This document shows, piece after piece, positions 1 through 5,940 of a stretch of 7,800 bases of DNA. The notes under the pieces are model-generated. The model saw only the letters and a list, made by a program, of their open reading frames with translations, searched no databases and had not been told where the DNA came from. Location of the stretch: contig JAEUIX010000028.1 in the NCBI GenBank assembly GCA_016794945.1, positions 1 to 7,800 of the forward strand, in the 5' to 3' direction. Positions within the stretch are counted from its first letter, which is position 1. Each line of letters opens with the position of its first letter. The stretch is from Phycisphaerae bacterium. Its GTDB lineage: Bacteria; Planctomycetota; Phycisphaerae; Phycisphaerales; UBA1924. Both the position numbers and the translations under genes were made by a program.

Positions 1-318
1 GGGTTCGAGCGGGTGGCGCGGTCGCTGAACGGGACGATCGTGGTGCGGCTGTACAAGGGAACGGCGACGACCGTGCGCCGGCGGAGCCCGGACTCGTTGT
101 TCAGCGAGGCGTTCGCGACGTTCAGCAAGGACGAGGTGTACAACCAGAAGGACGCGGGCGGGTTCATCCGGCTGTACTCGCTGCCGTCGCGGATCGCGGC
201 GCTGCGGCGGATGGGGGCTGGGGCCGGCGGCAAGCCGGCGGGCCGCGCGCGATCGAACGGCAAGCCGGCGGGGGTGGTGAAGGCCGGCGGGAAGCGCGCG
301 GCCAAGGGGGCGCGGTAA
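1..318 (+). CDS. argG: Argininosuccinate synthase, C-terminal part (5' end outside window)
   Basis: ArgG joins citrulline and aspartate, using ATP, to give argininosuccinate in the cytoplasm, the next-to-last step of arginine synthesis. The frame is open from base 1, so the gene enters from the left; 105 codons are visible before TAA at 316-318. The C-terminal signature is recognisable: a VRLYKG strand, then RRSPDSLF, then the VYNQKDAGGFIRLYSLP block (roughly residues 14-63 of the visible part), which matches the end of the family. The normal end should be near LPSRIAALRRM; here about 34 more residues follow, rich in Gly, Ala, Lys and Arg, with GKPAG occurring twice. argH follows with no spacer, as in many argGH operons. 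The GTG at base 13 is an internal codon, not a start. Identity rests on motif recognition and on the argH neighbour. Confidence 0.9.
   Translation, partial: GFERVARSLNGTIVVRLYKGTATTVRRRSPDSLFSEAFATFSKDEVYNQKDAGGFIRLYSLPSRIAALRRMGAGAGGKPAGRARSNGKPAGVVKAGGKRAAKGAR
228..272 (+). repeat. 15-base direct repeat in the argG tail
   Basis: The 15-mer CGGCAAGCCGGCGGG occurs at 228-242 and again at 258-272, offset by 30 bases (10 codons). Both copies are in the same frame and encode GKPAG. This suggests that the basic tail of ArgG grew by duplication of a short in-frame unit. Confidence 0.7.
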
Positions 319-1734
319 GTGGGCGTGCTGTGGGGCGGGCGGTTCGCGGGCCGGGCGTCGGACCTGTTCAAGCGGTTCAACGACTCGCTGCCGTTCGACC
401 GGGCGCTGTGGCGGGAGGACCTCGCGGGCTCGGCGGCGTGGGCCGGGGCGCTGCGGCGGGCGCGGGTGCTGACGGCGGCGGAGCACGGGAAGATCGTGCG
501 GGCGCTGGCGGCGATCGGGCGGGAGCTGGAGCGGACGCCGGCGCTGCTGGAGCGCAGCGGCGAGGAGGACATCCACAGCTACGTGGAGCGGGCGCTGATC
601 GCGCGGGTGGGCGACCTGGGCAAGAAGCTGCACACGGGGCGGAGCCGCAACGACCAGGTGGCGACGGACGTGCGGCTGTGGGCGGCGCGGGCGGTGCGGG
701 GGCTGCGGGCGGGGATCGCGCGGGCGGCGGGCGCGCTGGCGGCGCTGGCGGAGCGGGAGCTGAAGGCCGGGACGGTGCTGCCGGGGTACACGCACCTGCA
801 GCGCGGGCAGCCGGTGCTGATGGCGCACTGGTGCCTGGCGTACGTGGAGATGCTGCGCCGGGACGATGAGCGGCTGGCCGATGCGCTGCGGCGGATCGAG
901 GTGTCGCCGCTGGGGTCGGGGGCGCTGGCGGGCACGGCGTACCCGATCGACCGGGCGGCGCTGGCGCGGGACCTGGGCTTCGGGGCCGGCGGGCCGAGCC
1001 GCAACTCGCTGGACGCGGTGAGCGACCGGGACTTCGTGTTCGAGACGCTGTCGTGCGTGGCGCTGTGCGGGCTGCACCTGTCGCGCCTGGGGGAGGACCT
1101 GGTGGTGTACTCGTCTGCGGAGTTCGGCTTCGTGCAGATGGCCGACCGCGTGACGAGCGGCAGCAGCCTGATGCCGCAGAAGAAGAACCCGGACGCGGCG
1201 GAACTGATCCGCGGCAAGAGCGGGCGGCTGCTGGGGAACCTGGTGCGGCTGGCGACGACGCTCAAGGGGCTGCCGCTGGCGTACAACAAGGACCTGCAGG
1301 AGGACAAGGAGCCGCTGTTCGATTCGGTGGAGCACCTGGGCATGTGCCTGGCGATGGTGCCGGAGTGCCTGAAGGGCGTGCGCGTGGACCGGGCGCGCTG
1401 CCGCGCGGCGGCGGACGACGGCTTCAGCGCGGCGACGGACCTGGCGGACTACCTGGTGAGGCGGGGCGTGCCGTTCCGCGATGCGCACCACACGGCGGGC
1501 CGGCTGACGCGGCTGGCGCTGGAGCGGGGCGTGGCGCTGCACCGGCTGACGCTGGAGCAGATGCGGAGCGTGGAGGGGCGGATCGGGCGGGACATCTACC
1601 GGCACCTGGAGGTGGGCGCGGTGGTGGGCAAGCGGAACGTGACGGGCGGGACGGCGCCGGCGCAGGTGCGGCGGCGCGTGGCCGAGGCGAAGGCCTGGGC
1701 GGCGCGGCGGCTGCGCGAGGGCGCCGGGCGGTGA
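319..1734 (+). CDS. argH: Argininosuccinate lyase
   Basis: ArgH splits argininosuccinate into arginine and fumarate, the last step of arginine synthesis. It is a cytoplasmic homotetramer of the fumarase/aspartase superfamily. At 471 residues it is near the usual length of about 460. Visible motifs are LWGGRF at the N-terminus, HTGRSRNDQ (105-113), YTHLQRGQP with the catalytic histidine at about 159, and the superfamily signature GSSLMPQKKN (281-290) with the catalytic serine at 282 or 283. The C-terminal block GGTAPAQVRRRV is also typical. The GTG at 319 follows the argG stop directly (TAAGTG), and an AAGGGGG stretch at 304-310 sits 8 bases before it. A second GTG at 325 would give MLWGGRF and cannot be excluded, but it lies too far from that site. 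Translation is probably coupled to argG. Codons end overwhelmingly in G. Confidence 0.97.
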   Translation: MGVLWGGRFAGRASDLFKRFNDSLPFDRALWREDLAGSAAWAGALRRARVLTAAEHGKIVRALAAIGRELERTPALLERSGEEDIHSYVERALIARVGDLGKKLHTGRSRNDQVATDVRLWAARAVRGLRAGIARAAGALAALAERELKAGTVLPGYTHLQRGQPVLMAHWCLAYVEMLRRDDERLADALRRIEVSPLGSGALAGTAYPIDRAALARDLGFGAGGPSRNSLDAVSDRDFVFETLSCVALCGLHLSRLGEDLVVYSSAEFGFVQMADRVTSGSSLMPQKKNPDAAELIRGKSGRLLGNLVRLATTLKGLPLAYNKDLQEDKEPLFDSVEHLGMCLAMVPECLKGVRVDRARCRAAADDGFSAATDLADYLVRRGVPFRDAHHTAGRLTRLALERGVALHRLTLEQMRSVEGRIGRDIYRHLEVGAVVGKRNVTGGTAPAQVRRRVAEAKAWAARRLREGAGR

Positions 1735-1741
1735 GGGCCGC

Positions 1742-1770
1742 GGGGGGCTGGGGGTGGCGGGGTGGCGGGG
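1742..1770 (+). other. G-quadruplex-forming tract in the argH 3' region
   Basis: Four guanine runs of 6, 5, 4 and 4 bases (1742-1747, 1750-1754, 1759-1762, 1767-1770) are separated by loops of 2, 4 and 4 bases (CT, TGGC, TGGC). It begins 7 bases after the argH stop codon and ends 20 bases before the terminator hairpin. The runs are on the argH mRNA strand, so the fold could form in RNA as well as in DNA. Folding is predicted from the pattern only. Confidence 0.75.
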
Positions 1771-1790
1771 TGCGATTGGCAGGAACGAAG

Positions 1791-1819
1791 AAGGCCCCGG
1801 TCGGGTGGACCGGGGCCTT
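1791..1819. terminator. Hairpin terminator shared by argH (+) and tRNA-Gly (-)
   Basis: A perfect 12-bp inverted repeat, AAGGCCCCGGTC (1791-1802) and GACCGGGGCCTT (1808-1819), surrounds a 5-base loop. On the + strand it is followed by only a short T run (TTTCG). On the - strand it is followed by CTTCTTCGTT, a somewhat better pyrimidine/U-rich tail. Its place between two converging transcripts, 56 bases after the argH stop and 12 bases past the tRNA 3' end, suggests a bidirectional terminator. The weak U tracts make full efficiency uncertain. Confidence 0.75.
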
Positions 1820-1831
1820 TCGTGCGTTCAA

Positions 1832-1903
1832 AGCGGGCGAAGGGACTTGAACCCTCGACCCTCACGTTGGCAACGTGATGCTCTACCACTGAGCTACGCC
1901 CGC
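1832..1903 (-). tRNA. tRNA-Gly, anticodon GCC
   Basis: Read on the - strand it folds as a full cloverleaf: acceptor stem GCGGGCG (1903-1897) with CGCCCGC (1839-1833), and a D arm GCTCAGTGGTAGAGC. The anticodon arm is TCACG-TTGCCAA-CGTGA, and the T arm is GAGGG-TTCAAGT-CCCTT (last base pair G-T). The loop TTGCCAA gives anticodon GCC, reading GGC and GGT glycine codons. The discriminator base is T (complement of 1832), usual for tRNA-Gly. The 3' CCA is not encoded, so it must be added by the CCA-adding enzyme. Length is 72 bases with the discriminator. It lies downstream of dsbD on the same strand but has its own likely promoter. Confidence 0.96.
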
Positions 1904-1909
1904 GATGTC

Positions 1910-1928
1910 GCCGCGGATTGGCCGCGGC
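1910..1928 (-). other. Short hairpin in the tRNA-Gly leader
   Basis: GCCGCGG (1910-1916) and CCGCGGC (1922-1928) form a 7-bp stem with a 5-base loop, 6 bases ahead of the mature tRNA 5' end. It may be part of the precursor removed by RNase P, or a weak barrier to transcripts arriving from dsbD; there is no U tract. Confidence 0.4.
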
Positions 1929-1937
1929 AGGGACAAA

Positions 1938-1964
1938 GTTAGACCGGGTAAGCGGATGGGTCAA
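1938..1964 (-). promoter_or_regulatory. Candidate promoter of the tRNA-Gly gene
   Basis: On the - strand TTGACC (1964-1959) matches the -35 consensus at 5 of 6 positions. TCTAAC (1943-1938) matches the -10 box at 4 of 6 after a short 15-base spacer; a 17-base spacer would give the poorer TAACTT. Transcription would begin about 28 bases before the tRNA. It lies in the 73 bases between the dsbD stop and the tRNA, so the tRNA need not depend on dsbD read-through. Confidence 0.4.
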
Positions 1965-1976
1965 ACGCCGAGCCGG

Positions 1977-3917
1977 TCAGCCGCCGCCCCTGGCTCGGGC
2001 GACGGCGTCCTTGAGATCGGCGGGTTTGAAGAAGGACTGGAAGTAGATGGGGGTGTCCTTGGCGGCGGGTCCGAAAACGGCGATGAGGGGGATGCCGCCG
2101 CCGCCGGAGACCTTTCGGACGGTGCCCCAGCCCTGGTCGTCGCCGGCGGAGGTGAGATCGACCTTGAAGGGAACGACTCCTGGCTGCTTGAAGACCTCGA
2201 GGCCGGTGTCGCTGTAGAGGACGCTCTTCTCGATGACGTGGCAATTGACGCACCACTTGGCGGTGAAGTCGACGACGACGACCTGGCCCCTGGCGACGGC
2301 CTGGGCGATGGCGGCCTGGAGCTGCGCGTCGGACTCGTTCTCGAAGCGGCGCCAGTCGATGGGCGGCGGGCGGGTGACGGACCAGGTCATGAGCGCGAAG
2401 GCCAAGGCCGCGACGGCGGCGATGGAAGCGTTGACGATGCGGGCGGTGCGCGTGCGGAGCGTTCGGATCGCGCCGACCCCCCACCACGCGCAGGCGAACA
2501 GGCAGAGCGCACCGACGATCCACCACGGCCAGCGGTCGCTGGTGAGGTTGCCGGCGAGGTAGGCGGCGACGCCGACGAGGAAGAGCCCGATGACCTGCTT
2601 GAGGAGTTCGCCGCCGGGCCCGCCGCGGGGCATGCGGCTGACGAGCCGCGGGAAGGCGATGAGCAGGGCGTAGGGGAAGGCCATGCCGAGGCCCATGGTG
2701 ACGAAGGTGAGCAGGCCGACGGCGGGCGGCTGGGTGAAGATCCAGGCGAGGGTGGCGCCCAGGAGCGGGCCGGTGCAGGGGACGGCCAGGACGCCGGTGA
2801 GCAGGCCGCCGACGAAGTTGCCCAGGGCGGTTTCGCCGGTGGGGTTGACCATGTAGACGGCGTTGGGCAGACGGATGGTGAAGAGGCCCATCATGCCGAC
2901 GCCCATGACGGCGATGATGAGGGACATGGCGATGACGAACCAGGGGATGGTGAAGATCTGGCCCCAGTCGAACTTCTTGCCGCCGGTGATGAGGCCGTAG
3001 GCCATGAGGCCGAGGATGAGGTAGAGGGTGACGATGCCGAGGCAGTAGATGGCGCCGAACCAGGCGAGCTTGCCGGGGCTGTTGGCGTGGCTCTGGATGC
3101 TGAGGATCTTGATGGGGATGACCGGCAGGACGCAGGGGGTGAAGTTCATGAGGGTGCCGGCGGCGAAGGCGAGGGCGAAGATGAGCAGGAAGGCGTTCTC
3201 GGGAACCTGGAAGGTGTAGCCGAGGAAGTCGAACTGGCGTGACCTGGCGGGACTTGAGGTGTCGATCTCGCCGGAGAGGATGCGGGCGAAGACGGCGGGG
3301 TTGAAGTCGTTGAACGTGCCGGAGGCATCGGGGGCGGAGGCGGCGTCGGCGATGGTGATGGAGACGGGAAGGGAGAGGGTCTGCTCGGCGATGCAGGTCG
3401 ATTCGTTGCAGGCCTGCAGGGAGAAGGTCAGCGGGATGGTGTGGGTTCCCTTCGGCGCATCGGGGGCGAGGATGACGGGGATGTAGATGATGCCGCGGCC
3501 CGAGAGCGAGAGGATGGACAGGGGCTTGGCGTCGTCGCCGGTGCCGAAGGCGGCGGTGGCGACCGGGTGCGGCTCGGGCCACTGGGCGGCTGCGGTGACG
3601 ATGCGGATGGAGGCTGGCAGGGCCGGGGTGGGGGCGAGGGCGACCTGGGACGGGATGGTGAGCAGGCCGTCGAGTTCCTTGGGGAGGACGGGCTTGTTGG
3701 GCCAGGCGTGCCAGCCTTCCTCGAACTCGTAGACGATGGCGATGGCGAACTGGTCGCCGGGGGCGACGGCGGCGCGGCCGGGGAGGGCGAAGGCGGAGAT
3801 GCGCTGGCCATCGACGGGGGCGGGAGGCTGGTTCGCGGGGGACGCGGCGGCGAGGATCGCCGGGCCGAGCAGCAGGAGGATCGCGGCGGCCAGAGCGCGG
3901 AGGGGACGGCTGGGCAT
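1977..3917 (-). CDS. dsbD: Thiol:disulfide interchange protein DsbD (transmembrane electron transporter)
   Basis: DsbD takes electrons from cytoplasmic thioredoxin and passes them across the inner membrane to periplasmic partners, used in disulfide isomerisation and cytochrome c maturation. The protein has 646 residues and the full three-part layout. First is a signal peptide (about 1-25, LRALAAAILLLLGPAILAA). Then comes an N-terminal periplasmic domain with the cysteine pair C170-NEST-C175. A membrane core of about eight segments (about 235-540) carries C262 in NFTPCVLPVIP and C381 in AVPCTGP. Last is a C-terminal thioredoxin domain with WCVNCH (C556, C559). All six expected cysteines are present. 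ATG at 3917 is chosen because the signal peptide starts there; the frame stays open further upstream, but that reading is unlike any DsbD and overlaps fliM. I see no Shine-Dalgarno site before the ATG. It diverges from fliM. Confidence 0.93.
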   Translation of the reverse strand: MPSRPLRALAAAILLLLGPAILAAASPANQPPAPVDGQRISAFALPGRAAVAPGDQFAIAIVYEFEEGWHAWPNKPVLPKELDGLLTIPSQVALAPTPALPASIRIVTAAAQWPEPHPVATAAFGTGDDAKPLSILSLSGRGIIYIPVILAPDAPKGTHTIPLTFSLQACNESTCIAEQTLSLPVSITIADAASAPDASGTFNDFNPAVFARILSGEIDTSSPARSRQFDFLGYTFQVPENAFLLIFALAFAAGTLMNFTPCVLPVIPIKILSIQSHANSPGKLAWFGAIYCLGIVTLYLILGLMAYGLITGGKKFDWGQIFTIPWFVIAMSLIIAVMGVGMMGLFTIRLPNAVYMVNPTGETALGNFVGGLLTGVLAVPCTGPLLGATLAWIFTQPPAVGLLTFVTMGLGMAFPYALLIAFPRLVSRMPRGGPGGELLKQVIGLFLVGVAAYLAGNLTSDRWPWWIVGALCLFACAWWGVGAIRTLRTRTARIVNASIAAVAALAFALMTWSVTRPPPIDWRRFENESDAQLQAAIAQAVARGQVVVVDFTAKWCVNCHVIEKSVLYSDTGLEVFKQPGVVPFKVDLTSAGDDQGWGTVRKVSGGGGIPLIAVFGPAAKDTPIYFQSFFKPADLKDAVARARGGG

Positions 3918-4077
3918 GGGGAACTGTACGAAGGCGGGGCGTGGGACCGTTCGGACGGTGTTGGCCGGCGGCGGTTCAAGAGCGCAGGGATTGCGGGCCG
4001 ATCTTGGAGACGACGCGGCTGTCCTGCGCGCCGGAACCGGCGCGGGGGCGGGGCGGTCAACCGATGCAGGGGATTGG
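3918..4077. promoter_or_regulatory. Divergent dsbD-fliM intergenic region
   Basis: The 160 bases between the two start codons must hold promoters for both directions, but I find no convincing -35/-10 pair on either strand. It contains a small hairpin, ACCGT-TCGG-ACGGT (3946-3959), and the larger inverted repeat listed separately. AGGGG at 4068-4072, 5 bases before the fliM ATG, is a usable ribosome binding site. Confidence 0.5.
4027..4044. promoter_or_regulatory. Inverted repeat ahead of fliM
   Basis: CGCGCCGG (4027-4034) and CCGGCGCG (4037-4044) are perfect inverted halves around AA, 33 bases before the fliM ATG. It could be a protein-binding dyad, or in RNA a 7-bp hairpin with a GAAC loop in the fliM leader. 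Its function is unknown, and in DNA this GC-rich some such repeats arise by chance. Confidence 0.45.
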
Positions 4078-5097
4078 ATGCCGGACGTGCTGGACCAAGG
4101 CGAGATCGACGCGCTGCTGGCGGCGGTGGACTCGGGGGAGGTGCGGCAGGAGGGCGCCGCGAGCCCGAAGATGTTCGGCCGCAACCGCAGGGACGGCGGG
4201 ACGGTGGAGGTCCGGGGGTACGACTTCAAGCGGCCGGAGCGGGTGAGCAAGGACCAGATGCGGGCGTTGCAGACGCTGCACGAGGGCTTTGCGCGGAACT
4301 TCGGGGCGAGCCTGTCGGGGTTCCTGCGGACGATCGTGGAGGTGAAGGTCGCGACGTGCGAGCAGATGACGTACGGGGAGTTCATCGCGGGGCTGCCGAA
4401 CCCGACGAGCTTCAACCTGATCGACGCCAAGCCGCTGGAGGGGCAGGTGTGCCTGGAGATCAGCCCGCTGATCATCTACCCGATCATCGACCGGCTGCTG
4501 GGGGGAACGAACCAGGACCTGTTCATCCCGCAGCGGCCGATGACGGCGATCGAGTCGCGGCTGATCGGGAAGATGATCGGGCGCGGGCTGGCGGCGCTGG
4601 CGGAGGCGTGGGCGGGGATCAAGCAGATCGAGTTCCAGGTGGCGGCGACGGAGAGCAACCCGCAGCTGGTGCAGATCGTGCCGCCGAACGAGGTGGTGGT
4701 GGTGGTGGGTTTCGAGCTGAAGATGGGGGCGCGGGCGGGGACGATGAACCTGTGCATCCCGTACAACGTGATCGAGCCGGTGATGGAGGAGCTGTCGGCG
4801 CAGTCGTGGTTCAGCAACTCCCGGCTGGCGCGTTCGAAGGATGTGCAGCAGCGGATCGAGCGGTCGCTGTCGCGTGCGGGGCTGACGGTGACTGGGCTGC
4901 TGGCGCAGACGACGATGACGCTGGCGGACCTGCGGTCGATGGCGGTGGGCGACGTGGTGGCGACGGAGAAGCCGGTGGGCCAGCCGGTGGTGCTGTGCGT
5001 GGAGGGCGAGAAGAAGTTCCTGGCGCACATCGGCCAGTTCAAGGGGCAGCGGGCGCTGCGGATCGTTCGGGCGATCACGCCGGCGGACCGGGTGTGA
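4078..5097 (+). CDS. fliM: Flagellar motor switch protein FliM
   Basis: FliM forms the middle of the flagellar C-ring and joins FliG to FliN. It receives phospho-CheY to reverse rotation. It has 339 residues (E. coli about 334). The N-terminus LDQGEIDALL (5-14) is the CheY-binding segment. The CheC-like middle domain starts around YDFKRPERVSKDQ and includes ARNFGASLSGFLRTIVEV. The C-terminal FliN-like (SpoA) domain includes LRSMAVGDVVATEKPVG and VEGEKKFLAHIGQFKGQRALRI. The ATG at 4078 places the CheY motif at the very N-terminus as expected; the frame is open upstream, but that sequence does not resemble FliM. The loop that usually reads GGxG and contacts FliG reads GGTN here (142-145). No fliN, fliL or other flagellar gene is adjacent. 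A run of five valines is encoded by a GGT-repeat tract near 4692-4706. Confidence 0.95.
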   Translation: MPDVLDQGEIDALLAAVDSGEVRQEGAASPKMFGRNRRDGGTVEVRGYDFKRPERVSKDQMRALQTLHEGFARNFGASLSGFLRTIVEVKVATCEQMTYGEFIAGLPNPTSFNLIDAKPLEGQVCLEISPLIIYPIIDRLLGGTNQDLFIPQRPMTAIESRLIGKMIGRGLAALAEAWAGIKQIEFQVAATESNPQLVQIVPPNEVVVVVGFELKMGARAGTMNLCIPYNVIEPVMEELSAQSWFSNSRLARSKDVQQRIERSLSRAGLTVTGLLAQTTMTLADLRSMAVGDVVATEKPVGQPVVLCVEGEKKFLAHIGQFKGQRALRIVRAITPADRV

Positions 5098-5109
5098 GGG
5101 CGGGGGCGG

Positions 5110-5469
5110 TCAGCCGATGGCGTCGACGTGACGGAGCGCCTCGTCGAGATCGGGGACGATCTTGAAACGGCGGTCGAGCTTGACCTGAGCGAGGAACCGG
5201 CCGATGGCGGGCGGGACGCGGGTGAAGACCATGCGGGCTCGACGGCGGCGGCACTCTTCCTCGACCTGGAGGAGGCAGGTGATGCCGATGGAGTTGATGA
5301 GCTCGACGTTGTCGAAGTCCAGGACGAGGCCGGCGCCGTCGACGCGGGGCATGCGGGCGTGGACCTCGGCCTGGATCTGGGCGACGCACTCGTCGGTCAC
5401 CTGGCCGGGCAGGTGGAGGAGCAGGACGCTGCGGTCGGTGCCGACGATCTCGGAGGCCAGGGGGCTCAT
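5110..5469 (-). CDS. STAS-domain protein, anti-sigma-factor-antagonist type
   Basis: A 119-residue single-domain protein of the SpoIIAA/RsbV STAS fold. Such proteins usually bind an anti-sigma factor or serine kinase and are switched off by phosphorylation of one serine. The segment LVLDFDNVELINSIGITCLLQ (48-68) fits the family: a hydrophobic strand, then DFxxVExINSxGI, with S60 at the usual phosphorylation site. The C-terminal half (RARMVFTRVPPAIGRFLAQVKLDRRFKIVPDLDEAL) is also typical. No kinase, phosphatase or sigma factor gene is visible nearby, so the partner is unknown. ATG at 5469 gives a standard STAS N-terminus; I see no Shine-Dalgarno site before it. It converges on fliM, with 12 bases between the stop codons and no clear terminator there, so the transcripts probably overlap. 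A link to chemotaxis or motility is possible but rests only on position. Confidence 0.85.
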   Translation of the reverse strand: MSPLASEIVGTDRSVLLLHLPGQVTDECVAQIQAEVHARMPRVDGAGLVLDFDNVELINSIGITCLLQVEEECRRRRARMVFTRVPPAIGRFLAQVKLDRRFKIVPDLDEALRHVDAIG

Positions 5470-5539
5470 GAAGGGGAGCAAGCGTAGCGCCGGGTCGTGA
5501 AGACTCCATGACCACGGGTGCGGGGCCGGCGGGGCGGGA

Positions 5540-5566
5540 TGGACGGGGACGGGGATCCCGTATAAA
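5540..5566 (+). promoter_or_regulatory. Weak candidate promoter for the nusA leader or small RNA
   Basis: TATAAA (5561-5566) matches the -10 box at 5 of 6 and is the only AT-rich patch for a long way. TGGACG (5540-5545) matches the -35 at 4 of 6, but the 15-base spacer is short. Transcription would start near 5573 and run through the hairpin array. The same AT patch could serve the divergent STAS gene. Confidence 0.3.
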
Positions 5567-5572
5567 CTCCCT

Positions 5573-5871
5573 ACGGACAACCGGTGTTTCACGTGGCAGA
5601 TTCGATTCGCGGAACGCACGCATGACCAGCGACCGTCATCATGCTGTCTGACCTCACGACGAGGCCGGCGGCTGCGCTGTGCAGACCCGGGCACCGGGAT
5701 CTGGCCCAAGGAAGGGGCCGGAGACCCGGCGGTACGGGTCGTGAGTTCCGCGGGAGCGGCTCGGGCGGAAGGAGGCCGATGGCCTGACCCCCACGCTCGA
5801 TCGGTCGCCGGCTCGGAGCCGGCGGCGTTGGAAGGCCACGGAGCATCGGCGACCGTGGCCTTGTTGTTTTT
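5573..5871 (+). ncRNA. Structured RNA upstream of nusA: leader/attenuator or separate small RNA
   Basis: No convincing gene lies between 5470 and 5940. From 5672 on, the + strand shows consecutive small hairpins. These are CTGC/GCAG (5672-5684), CCCGG/CCGGG (5686-5698), GGCCC/GGGCC (5703-5719), GACCCG/CGGGTC (5723-5740), TTCCGC/GCGGAA (5746-5770), AGGCC/GGCCT (5773-5785) and GCCGGCT/AGCCGGC (5807-5823). Last comes an intrinsic terminator at 5832-5871. Two sets of alternative pairings are possible: TGGCCT (5780-5785) can pair with AGGCCA in the terminator's left arm, and CGCCGGC (5806-5812) can pair with 5664-5670 instead of its neighbour. This could be a transcription attenuator for nusA or an independent small RNA. 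I compared it by memory with RNase P, SRP, tmRNA and common riboswitches and found no match. The 5' end is a guess. Confidence 0.45.
5832..5871 (+). terminator. Intrinsic terminator upstream of nusA
   Basis: A perfect 10-bp stem, AAGGCCACGG (5832-5841) with CCGTGGCCTT (5853-5862), has an 11-base loop and is followed by GTTGTTTTT. This is the best intrinsic terminator in the window. It lies 69 bases before the nusA start and faces nusA, so it either ends a separate transcript or controls read-through into nusA-infB. Confidence 0.85.
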
Positions 5872-5873
5872 GG

Positions 5874-5891
5874 GGCCGCCGCGCGGCGGCC
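5874..5891. other. 18-base perfect palindrome after the terminator
   Basis: GGCCGCCGCGCGGCGGCC (5874-5891) is a perfect inverted repeat with no central gap. In RNA it would be a 7-bp hairpin with a GCGC loop directly behind the terminator's T tract; in DNA it could be a dyad for a regulator. It lies 49 bases before nusA. Confidence 0.6.
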
Positions 5892-5930
5892 GTCAGATTC
5901 GGATCGGATAACCAGACAACGCGACAACTC

Positions 5931-5934
5931 GGAG
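5931..5934 (+). promoter_or_regulatory. Ribosome binding site of nusA
   Basis: GGAG lies 6 bases before the ATG at 5941. It fixes the nusA start and contrasts with dsbD and the STAS gene, which have no visible site. Confidence 0.8.
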
Positions 5935-5940
5935 ATCGGA

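Noticed and set aside
1905..3242. Long open frame on the + strand opposite dsbD (445 codons, Asp/Gly/Glu-rich)
   Set aside because: It is antisense to a clear DsbD with all its cysteine motifs. Its composition is the expected by-product of a GC-rich gene read on the other strand, and it resembles no family.
3990..4005. GCCGATCT as a flagellar sigma-28 -10 element for fliM
   Set aside because: It matches 6 of 8 bases of GCCGATAA, but there is no TAAA-like -35 element at the proper spacing.
3736..4077. 114-codon upstream extension of fliM
   Set aside because: It runs antisense into dsbD and would place the CheY-binding motif in the middle of the protein instead of at the N-terminus.
3918..4475. 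186-codon upstream extension of dsbD
   Set aside because: It overlaps fliM on the opposite strand, has no recognisable domain, and would bury the signal peptide that begins at 3917.
4692..4706. GGT x5 tract in fliM as a phase-variation site
   Set aside because: The unit is three bases, so slippage would only change the number of valines and not the frame.
5622..5651. Nine-codon reading frame (MTSDRHHAV) as a leader peptide for attenuation
   Set aside because: Only two adjacent histidine codons, no ribosome binding site, and no histidine gene downstream. Short frames like this occur often by chance.
5721..5790. ZTP, cobalamin or SRP RNA suggested by GGGTCGTGA, GGAGACC and GGAAGGAG fragments
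   Set aside because: Only isolated short fragments match. The required partner motifs and order of these RNAs are absent.
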